From: Stereocaulon alpinum
Lineage: Eukaryota > Ascomycota > Lecanoromycetes > Lecanorales > Stereocaulaceae
Assembly (NCBI GenBank): GCA_018257865.1
Contig: JAEUBA010000019.1
Span: 248,001-312,000 of the forward strand
Length of the DNA stretch: 64,000 bases
Direction: 5' to 3'
Shown: positions 36,101 through 45,531 of the stretch, in pieces
How positions within the stretch are numbered: position 1 is the stretch's first letter
Layout: the number at the start of each line of letters is the position of its first letter
Translations under genes and position numbers: made by a program
The notes under the pieces: model-generated
What the model was told of the DNA's origin: nothing
Database searches by the model: none
Seen by the model: only the letters and a program-made list of their open reading frames with translations

Positions 36101-36432
36101 TTCTGTCCATAGATTTTCGGAAACTACACAGACTTGAGATGCGAACCCCATGTCCTGGTCACCCCAACGGACTTTCCGACTATGACCACACGGCTCTGGA
36201 TACCTGGGAAGAGTTCCTTGACGGTCCAATGAATGTAGGCTTTTTTCGCGCACACGGTAACTGGGTAGCGCGGCTTGCAGCAGTGAGTATACTATCTCAG
36301 CAACAGCAAGGCCACAGTATTGGGTTGTTGGGTCCTGGGAAGATGTGTCTGGAATGCTTCAATGCTGATCATGAGCATGGGTGGGAACTAAGGAAATACG
36401 AGTCACGCTTGCCATCGTTCTGTATAGACTAG
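33115..36432 (+). CDS. Large uncharacterised fungal protein, 1105 aa
   Basis: One uninterrupted exon from the ATG at 33115. The N-terminus reads [19 protein letters not shown], then [33 protein letters not shown] and [24 protein letters not shown]. I recall this arrangement in a lineage-specific Pezizomycotina family with no assigned function. Further along: [17 protein letters not shown], then a Cys-rich patch [14 protein letters not shown] around residue 620 and a terminal [13 protein letters not shown], both candidate metal sites. There is no recognisable enzyme motif or signal peptide; [14 protein letters not shown] could be a buried helix. It lies about 1.1 kb upstream of a HET gene and 4.5 kb from a STAND receptor, which suggests but does not prove a role in the same non-self recognition setting. 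Confidence 0.85.
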   Translation: [1105 protein letters not shown]

Positions 36433-37515
36433 ATTGATGATTCATATTGGAAGCCGTGTTGAAGAGACCGCACCTATATCTTTGATCTTTTTCAAGCACT
36501 TGTCTTGCCAAACGGTCTGTACTCTGTGTCATATTAATCAGTTCTTGACATACAAAGACTTATCAATGGGCTTCCTTGGATTAATATCAGAGCACATGTA
36601 GCATGTGCATGGCTAACTGTGAGCTTAACTCTCAACGCAGTCAGCGTATCAGCCCGTTAGACTACCGCCTTCAACCATGTCCTTCAAACGTTTTAGCTAA
36701 GTATGTGGTTGTCAAGTGTTCACGGCGTGTATCGTTCGGGTTGCTCCTGGCTCCTACTCACGGCTCGTGAGTCCCCTATATTGTCCCTACTAGCGCATGC
36801 CGGCCAAGAGAATGCATCTTACATAGTCCTAAGCGAAGATCTTGAGGCACTCTCCTGTAAGCATAATTTAGATTCTTTCCCGATTGAATGCCCATAGAGA
36901 ATGCTGTAGCCTCGTTCCAGTCGCTTCCCTATTGTGCTACACCATACGTCTCACGCTCTCTCTTTTCACTTACAAGCGGGTCCTAACATTGATAGATTCA
37001 GAAAGATCGAACGAGTTCCTCGGGTGTAGAACAATTGTCGTGAGTACTGTACGTCAAGCGGTACCGGGGGGTAAGGTATTTCTGAGCGGCTATCATAATC
37101 CACTTGCATCCCCACTCCCCTCCCCGCGGACTGCCCGTAAGCTCGTCATACCAGACTCAGCAAGCTCAGATGGAGGATTTACATCTACTGGCGTCTAGCG
37201 TAGAATGCAGGTGTATTCAAGCCTTTGGCTACACGGCTAAAGCTGTCTCTTTCTTGAACCTACTTTACCTGTGTTCGACCTGCAATCCTTGTTGCTTGCT
37301 GTCGAAGAATGCCTTGAGAAGGGTTGCAATTGTTCATTGGTCTGCTTTAATTAGTGCATCTTAGCTGCATGATGGTAGGGCTGCGTCATTTCTGCCAGTG
37401 TATCCATTGTACCTTCGGCAACCATGCTTCTAATTGTATGACCTCATTTTCGGATTCAATTTAGGAAGCACCAGTCTTCTCAAACACGCCGTCAGAGTGC
37501 TTATTTTTGATCAAG
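36433..37515. other. Intergenic
   Basis: 1.08 kb with no supported gene. It should include the HET gene promoter. Confidence 0.4.
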
Positions 37516-39470
37516 ATGCTTTGTAGAGCATGTCAGCGGATCTTTCAAGGAAAATTGTTCCTTAACGAATGGCACATTCACCATACCACAAGGCAGGAAT
37601 TACAAGTAGCCGCAGAACAAGAAAGCTGCCACATTTGTGCGCAGCTATGGAGCAAGTATCTTAGGAAAGCTGCAGTACACCCGGTTCTAGGCAAACATTG
37701 GTGCACCTACTATCGTATCATGTTTGAACCGGACTCGCTGGACTTCTGGTCGGATATCGGTGAAAGCTTGGCTTTCATTCTCAATCGAGTGGAAGGTACC
37801 GAACCCCAAGGCCACGAATCTACAGTCTCTGTGCCTTAATACTGATCAATACCGTTCAAGATAGCAACCCTCCATTACTTGCACATAGAGTATCACCCAG
37901 TACTTCCTCGGATGCGTGCACCTCCCTTGCTCTTAGCTGGCTTGAGACTTGTACCAAGAAACACACTCGATGTAATAGGTCTCTAGGTTCGAGGCTCTAC
38001 TTTCCAACTCGACTGATAAAGATTGGGGAAAGGAACGGGGTCCTTAAGCTTCGCATCCACGAAACAAGCAAGGAACTACCCAGGTCTGCCTACATGACAC
38101 TCAGTCACCGTTGGGGGACAGCCGAATTCCTCAAGCTTACCATTGAGAACTACGAAAACTTGAAACGCGGCTTTAGTATCTCGGACTTGCCGAAGACTTT
38201 TCGTGACGCCATCACAATGACATGGAAGTTTGGGATTCGGTATCTGTGGATCGATTCGCTTTGTATTATTCAGGACTCCAACCAAGACTGGCGCCAAGAG
38301 TCGGCATCGATGGGCGATGTGTATGAGAATTCAACTTGCAACATAGCAGTTACCGGCATATCCGGCACAGACGAAAGCTGCTTTGTGGACCGTAACGATT
38401 CTCTGTTCTACCCTTGCAGGATCTTGTCATCTTGGGATTCACGTCCGAACTACCACTACGATCTTTCAAATACAGCACTCTGGCAAGACAACGTGACTCA
38501 TGCTCCATTAAACAGGCGCGGATGGGTCGTCCAAGAGCGACTTCTAGCTCCAAGAGTCATATACTACGGCGGTACTCAGCTGTTCTGGGAATGCCACGAA
38601 GTTGATGCATGTGAGACTTATCCCGATGGCATGCACCATCTAGCACTTAGCGGCATGTTCTTCGATCGATTTAAACGACTTGATATAGATTCTTGTTCCA
38701 AAGGGCTTGAGATATGGAGTCATATAGTACAAAGGTATACATCTAGTGCCCTCACAAAGCCAGATGATAAGTTGGTCGCAATATCTGGGCTCGCAAGAAA
38801 AGTACAGTCTCGTTTCGGTGGCCAGTATTTAGCCGGCTTGTGGAGAGAGTCACTAGCCACGCAACTGCTCTGGTATTGTGTAAGCAGACAGCACGATGAC
38901 CAACCCCTCGGGCGAGCTACGATATATCGTGCGCCATCTTGGAGCTGGGCTGCTGTTGATGACAGTATTGTAATGACAGACAGGAGTCAAGCCGAATGCC
39001 TGGTAACCATTACTGGCGCACATGTCGTACCACTTGGTGACGATGTCATGGGCCAAGTCAAGGGCGGCCATATAGAACTCAGAGGTACTATACTAAAAGC
39101 TGACTTCCACTACTTTTGGCATGAATTTTACACAAGCGGCACAATCGTTACAACTTCCAAGGATAGGGTTGTGACCCTGAGTTGTCATATCCAGCCTGAT
39201 GATGCAAGAGACGACTTCGGTGATGAGTCTCGAAGGACAACAATTACAATGCTTCCCATTTTTTCCCAGCTTGAGGGCAAATGGCTGGCAGGATGTCACG
39301 GGCTCATTCTCCAGCCGGTAGACAATCAACCAGGTGTATACAAACGGGGTGGCGTGTACGAAGCCCGGTACGACCCAGACTATGACCCATCTGCGTTGGG
39401 CCAGGACGTGTCCGAACGAGAATCCGGGATGTTCTATGTTGGAGAACAAGAAACCATCACTCTAATTTGA
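37516..39470 (+). CDS. HET-domain protein with N-terminal Cys motifs
   Basis: Exons 37516-37795 and 37861-39470 with a 65-nt intron, giving 629 aa. The N-terminus has CRAC and CHIC pairs and a LALSWLETCTKKHTRC segment, the usual leader of this HET subclass. HET blocks follow: AYMTLSHRWG, DLPKTFRDAI with YLWIDSLCIIQD, MGDVYENSTCNIAVTG, and RGWVVQERLLAPRVIYYG with LFWEC. The donor GTACCG is unusual, but without this intron the leader and the HET domain are in different frames. It gives the smooth junction NRVEDSNPP. Role inferred from the family: cell-death effector of vegetative incompatibility. The C-terminal region (WSWAAVDDS... to the end) is typical for the family. Confidence 0.85.
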
Positions 39471-40939
39471 GCTAGCCGCATAAGATGGAGGTACGCAACA
39501 TCACGACCCGCGATACCTTCAGACCTGAACATGTTTACGGCATCAACGCCACGAATCCCATATTGAGAGTCCATCTCGCGGTCGAATTTCTTCTGTTACG
39601 TTACGGCAAGCTCTTCGGGCAATGAATGCATTTACGGAAGGTCAGATCGTGCTCAGAGACTATTCCTGGAGCAACAAGGCTGGATCATGAGTGATCGTTA
39701 TTGGGGCTGATGTATACTTAATATTGCGGACCGAAGAGATGGGAATAGCTAGGGTGTGCACCGAGCATTGGGAGAGATTGGCAGTGCAGATACGGATGGG
39801 CTTGCGTGGTATCATGAGTATACGATTGACGAAATAGGCGGATCGAGAAGTGGGAAGGGTCATGCTGCGGACACATTTCTGCTTAGAAGTGGGGACTGGG
39901 TCTTATGTTTACACGAAGGGCCGCATTAATGATCTTGTAACTCGCTTTCATTATCTTCTAATTCGCTCGCAAAAAGCATGTCTATCCTAGTCCTAGCCTC
40001 GTTTTCGTGACTATAGCTAACAACGTTAGAATATCTCTTAACTTCTTGCCACTCACGGTTGATTACCATAAGCTAGTTATAGGCGGACCTTGTAGTTCAG
40101 AAATTGCAATACCCTACAGTCCATATCTTGCCAAGAGTGCACCAGAAACTCGCATTCGTACAATTTAAACTATCCGATCAAATCGAGGTGAAATCCCTGC
40201 TACATCATTCGCCCTTGACTTTACATTCTTCAACACACAAGCCTTCAGCGGGTGCCGGTGTCCGTAGTCTTGTCGCTGTATGAGCTGGCCTAGGTATTGA
40301 CCTTTGAACCCCGTTGACTATATCCAGATGTCCTTAGAAGATGGCCGAAGGCCGAATACCAAGGGCCGAACCATCACTCTAATATTCGACTAATATCTCT
40401 ACCCTTTCTGACAACAGGGAAACATCTCGGATGGGACCATCGCATTCATCTGCATGAAGTAAGCTTCATCCTAGCGGCCATCAGCGGTATGATGAGAACC
40501 ATACCTTAGTAGCATGTCGCTTAGGCCGTTTTGGACGTCGGCTCGATACAGTGCTTCACAGTAAAAATAACGACGTCTTAGAGGTGCAATATAGAGAATA
40601 GCGAATAGGTTAGAAACGAACGTAGAGAATAAGCAGTCGGTAACAACTGTGGCCTCCAAGGCTATCCTATTGCGTTCGAGGTCATCTGCGTAGCAACGCT
40701 CTAGGCAACATGCGTGGCCCGGGATCCTTGTTCGCAGCAAAGAAAGTACATGGTTGTAGCAATACCACTAGCCAAAGCGGGATTTGTCTAATCGTACCTG
40801 TTCTCTCTTCGTCTACAGATGCATTTTGCTCAGGAATACCAGCCAAATGGAGAAGCGTGGCATACATAGATATAGGGATGCCGTTTAACGTAGTCGGATA
40901 TACATCCAGAGATATCATCGAGCGTTCCCTTGCATGTTT
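39471..40939. other. Gene-poor 1.5 kb with weak coding traces
   Basis: Two overlapping minus-strand frames at 40471-40918 contain hydrophobic, protein-like stretches (LWLVVLLQPCTFFAA; STFVSNLFAILYIAPLRRRYF) separated by a frame change. They may be a remnant of a membrane protein gene. Nothing else is supported. Confidence 0.3.
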
Positions 40940-43900
40940 TCAAGTCGCATCCCCGGGTGGACTCGCCCTTTTGCTTCCACGTATGCCCTTATGAAGCAGA
41001 AGGAGGGCTCTTCGTTTTGCGTTACTAATATGGGATTTTAAGGGACCGGTACTCTGCTTCTTGGTTTTCAACTTGACAGCCAACGGCGGCTTTCCTGGTA
41101 TTTCGGGAGTCTCTGGCTCGGTATCTCCTATCATTGGGGGATTCTCAGCTGCCTTAAGTGACTGTGGTGTAGCGTCATTCATCTCGAGCGTCGCATTGTT
41201 TGATTCCCTATGATCTATACCACTCTCAAACCCCATCCTCGCAGGCCTTACAATAGGTTCACTTGGCAATGTGGGTCCGGATTCGGCTGTCAATATAAGT
41301 GGAAGGGATGTCTTATCGCCCTGGCGAGTCTCAGAGACTACCGGAAACCTTCCTCGCTTAGTTGGCCAGACGTTGTTGCGCTCGGGTGGGAAAGAAGACT
41401 GCACGAGAGATGACCTTCGGTTGTCGTGGCGAGGTTCGGGGATATCTACGCGGTTCTCTTGCGCATTGATGGCAAGAGAGCTTGAGCTACCAGATTCCCG
41501 GATTATGTATGGACCTGGCGCGTTGCTAGCGAGAGAGCCCGCGCTAGCAGCTTTATGAACAACGAATGGGCTTCTTTGCGTGTAGCTGGCGAGAGAGCTT
41601 ACACTAGCGGCCTTACAAATATTGCTAGAGCTTCTTTGCGCACGACTAGCAAGAGAGCTTGCACTGCCTGCATGACTCAAGCTCAATCTCTCGGACGAGC
41701 TGCCTGAATCCGTGTAGGGCTTGCCATACACTTGAGAGCGGCTTGTGTGATCATACAAGACTTCATCAGCAGAGTCCTCCCAATGCCCGTCTGTGTCGTC
41801 ATCCTCGCTGGAGTCAGAGAGCTCTACATCATGTTGAGAACGGAGCCGGGAAGCCCGGTGAAGTGACTCGTAGTGATGAATTGCTTGGGCGTTCGGGGCA
41901 TTGCAGGACTCCTTCGTCATCCTGTCATTTTTCTCGGCTTCAGTCTCATAGCTTGCCAGTATTTCTACATGGTCCATCAAACCGCGTTCTCTGGCTCCTT
42001 GGATAGGGGTGATCCCGAAATGGTCTTCAGCAGATACTATAGCACCGTGCTTGAGCAGGTAGCTTAGGATGTCTTTGTTGTTTCGTCTCGCGGCCAGATG
42101 CAAAGGTGTCCTATTCCAAGCATCATGTGCCTCGATATTAGCACCTTCTTGGAGAAGCCAGTCGACCATGAGAAGGTGCTTTCCTAGGACCGCCATGTGG
42201 AGGGCTGAAAATTGCAGCTGTGGTATGGAAGCATTGATCCTGGGGGAGAGTTTGAGTAGGTGAGGTGCAATAGTGTTGTGTCCATTGTACGCGCAAAACG
42301 CAAGGGGTGGGACACGGCAGCGTTTTCGTTTCAATGAGGTGTCTGTAATACGAAGCATTTTCATAAACCAATGAGCTCGGATTGAAACGTTATTCCTATA
42401 CATTTGGATCACGAGATCGGCAATGTACTGTATCTCCAGAACATGCCTTGAATTTAGCCTTTCGACCTCGCGAAAATGGTACGCCCAATGATGCAGAACA
42501 TAGTGCAGGAATGGGTGTTGATCGCAGCATTCATCGAGGGCACGCCTGATTTTATCTGGTCGCGCAATACCAATGCTTTTGGAAATGTCATCCTTCAAGT
42601 GCCTTGGGGCCAAAGTACTGGCACGGAAGTCACTAAGATTCGCGTACCACACGCACCTTGTAGCCATTATTCGGGCTGCTTCCGCCACGTCAAGATGAAA
42701 CCATGAATTTTCTTCCATGGGAACGGCGGGTTTTTGCTCGAATTTTGATAGGAGAAAATCCTTAGCGGACTGGTGAACCAGTCGGCATTGCTCGATAGTG
42801 GCTTCAGAGAATTTTCTCATTCCACGCTTATTGTCAGACCTTTCCCAACGTACAAATTGCCCACAAAAAATCCCGACTGTTCGCTGGATATCTGGCTCAA
42901 TATTTCCCATCATGTGGTGAATGGAATCATGATGAAAGCGGATTGCCCAACATTCTTGAAGCTCGTTCTGACTTAGAGGATTCTGAGCCATTACCAATAT
43001 TGCTAACATTGTTTTGGATTCTTGTCGATACTCAGGTGGGATTGTCATCAATATGTCCCGATAGATGTCTTCGAGGCGGTCTGGTATCTCAGATAGAATC
43101 ATCGCGAGTCCCATCTCAGACATTCGAGATTCGAAAGGTAGTCTTTGGAGGACCAGTGAAACCCAAAGGAAGGTTCTATCAGCGTTCTGAATCAGGCGGC
43201 ATCGAAGCTGCTCTTTCCTTTGAAGGGACCACTTCCTCAGGACCGGCAGCGCATTGATCTCGTGGCTTATGAAGTATTCGATGTCAGTATTGAGCCAGTC
43301 CTTGTCTTCATGCATTTCGAGCCTTATTCTAATGGCAGGACCTTCCAGTATGTCAGCGATACCGATCTCAGGGCGACTTGTGAGTAAAAACTTGATGTTT
43401 GTAGAGCCTGGTTGGTGACTTTCAATGAATTGTATAAGCCATGTGAGGAGTTGCCCACGATCTTGTGCCTCGCATTCGTCAAGTGCATCAAGTACGCAAA
43501 TGACGTCTCCCAAGCCAGGATCATCAAAACAGGCGGTGCATATTTTCCAGAGTACGCTCAATTCCTCGAACGTCTTGCCTGCGGTAACATTCCAATGAAC
43601 GAGGGCATGCTTGACTAAATCCTGATTCTGGAGGAGAAGCTGGTACAAGATTCCGCGTAGGAGAGCCACGGCTGACTTTTGTAAGGCATATTTGTCGTCA
43701 GAGAAGAAAAAGCATAGTATGCGATGAGGAGAGGCCGTGTTCTGGAATTCATCAATGAGGAAAGTGGAAAGGACTGTCTTTCCTGATCCGGGAGCTCCTG
43801 TCACCCATAACATGCGAGGACCATCACTGGCAAGCCATTCCATATACGAGTGGTGGGTCAAGAGCCAGGAGCATGTGCCTTGTACCCTTGGAGGGACCCT

Positions 43901-44895
43901 ATCTTTTGCTGCGCCAGGGTCGAACAGATAGAGGTCCCTCAAACAATCGGATTGTTCTTTGGACACTGGCGAGATGTCAACATGATGCAATGAGCTTCGT
44001 TCTAGTGCCGACATACGTGTAAGTTTCCCAGGTTCCAATGATCTTATCATTTGCGCTATCTGACCCCCAACAGCTTTATATTCTTGGCTTGTGATCGACG
44101 CGAACCTACAGATATCTCTGTGATTTGCATCAACTGCAAAAAGCCGTTCATTCGGAACACCGATTTGCGCGGATACTTTATCGACAATCTATGATGGCAT
44201 TGATCAATGAGCAAGATATCTCTGTCCGTACAAGAACGCACCACTACTGGTCCTAATCTCTTGGTCTCATAGAAGGTGTATATTCTTACGCCCTGGCTTC
44301 GATGTACAAATTGCGTAGCAACATTCACCAAATTCGAAGAATTTTTCCTTAGATCAGCGATAAGTCTTGTGTTTGTAGAGGTGCCAATGCTCACACTGTT
44401 CAGAATGTTGGCGGCAAGATTCCCCCACCAGGCACTAGTGGATCCTTTGTGTGGCACTCCCATGAATGCAATGGCCGTGGTATGGTTCGCAATATCTTCA
44501 AATTCCGGTATGGAGCAGCGTTCGTGGGCAAGTACTATTGCCTTTTTGACAAGAATACCGCCCATGCTGTGGCATATGAAGATTATGGGTGTTGCCTTCG
44601 AGGCTGCATTCTTAGAGACAGCCCGTTCTGCAACTAGACGGTTGAGAAGATCCAAAGCCTTGTCCTCGATCTCGGCGACAGATTTGCTGAATGCAACAGT
44701 CGAATCGTAGCCAAAAGTCATAACATGTGCCGATGGCAATTCTTTTGGCAGGAAATCTCGGAGCCATAATGATCCATTCTCGTGTTCCCACGTCTTGAAG
44801 GCGTCACCCTGTAGACCATGGACAGCTACAACATCCACCGTCTTAGGCCCGTTGCTGGCAGAGAGCTCGAAAAGGCCGACTCGTTCGCGGGACAT
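40940..44895 (-). CDS. STAND/NLR-like receptor: alpha/beta hydrolase + NACHT + ankyrin
   Basis: Exons 44895-44242 and 44188-40940, giving 1300 aa. Residues about 20-230 are a lipase-like alpha/beta hydrolase (VVAVHGLQGDAFKTW; nucleophile elbow CHSMGG with Ser at about 110). A NACHT NTPase follows: Walker A GAPGSGKT at about 349-356, Walker B VLDALDE at about 450, sensor LLTSRPE. A winged-helix/arm region comes next, with two to three ankyrin repeats (SALHMAVLGKHLLMVDWLL; TPLHLAARRNNKDILSYLL; FGITPIQGARERG). The tail is Ser-rich with tandem repeats and a basic end. This is a fungal NLR architecture; family knowledge implies ligand-induced oligomerisation and cell-death or immune signalling. 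The 52-nt intron was placed at the GTGCGT donor; alternatives 3 or 6 nt away change only one or two Val residues. Confidence 0.88.
41460..41690 (-). repeat. 60-bp coding tandem repeat in the STAND gene
   Basis: The block gagagagc recurs at about 41474, 41531, 41591 and 41651, a spacing of 57, 60 and 60 bases. It encodes about 20-residue units SASSLASRAQRS..., SVSSLASYTQRS..., SAGSLASNAPGP..., SSSSLAINAQEN.... Units are diverged but clearly related; their number may vary between strains. Confidence 0.85.
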
Positions 44896-45531
44896 GATGC
44901 GTGCGGAGGAGGAAACGTTAACCCGATCTCAGGGGACCGCTAGTCTAGGGATTCCGAATCAATTGTAAGTCTCTTGCTCTCTGACAATGGTAGTCTCGTA
45001 CAGACTTGAGGGTTCTAGCACGTCGTTCTGGCTTGGGCCGTCAGCGAGATCATCGCGACCTATTTTACCAGCCGGAATGAAGCTGCGTCTGGATGTATCG
45101 TGGAGGTGTCGCGTTTGTGAGAACATTTAGGACAGGCTTCAGGCTTTGGCTGAGTAAGTTTATGAGGCTGAGCCGTGGTTGTTGCGTGAATGTGCGGTCG
45201 TCGAGGCTGACTAACCGCAGACTGACGCGAGCAGGGGTTGGCTCGGAGATCCTGTCATTGGACACATCAGTGCGGCTCGAGAGTCGCTAAATTGGATGAT
45301 CAGCTCCAGGGGGCCAGCTCCCTAGACCTACCCCCAAAGACTGTAGCCATTTCCCAGATTCATATCTGTGCTAGCATATTGACTACCAAGGCGAGCCAAA
45401 ATCATACCATGACGACGATTGGCTTCGAAAGTATCTACGTAGTACATTAATCTTCAAATAAGTCGTTAAGCATTGCAAGTGGCCTTTAGGGGCCTCGCTC
45501 AACATAACATCTGCCAAAGGAAACAAGGTTG
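44896..45531. other. Intergenic, STAND gene promoter side
   Basis: 636 bases between the STAND gene start and the 3' end of the membrane-protein gene; no gene seen. Confidence 0.4.

Noticed and set aside
37801..37860. HET gene at 37516-39470 as a frameshifted pseudogene
   Set aside because: A 65-nt intron restores one continuous frame with a family-consistent junction, so an intact gene is the better model.
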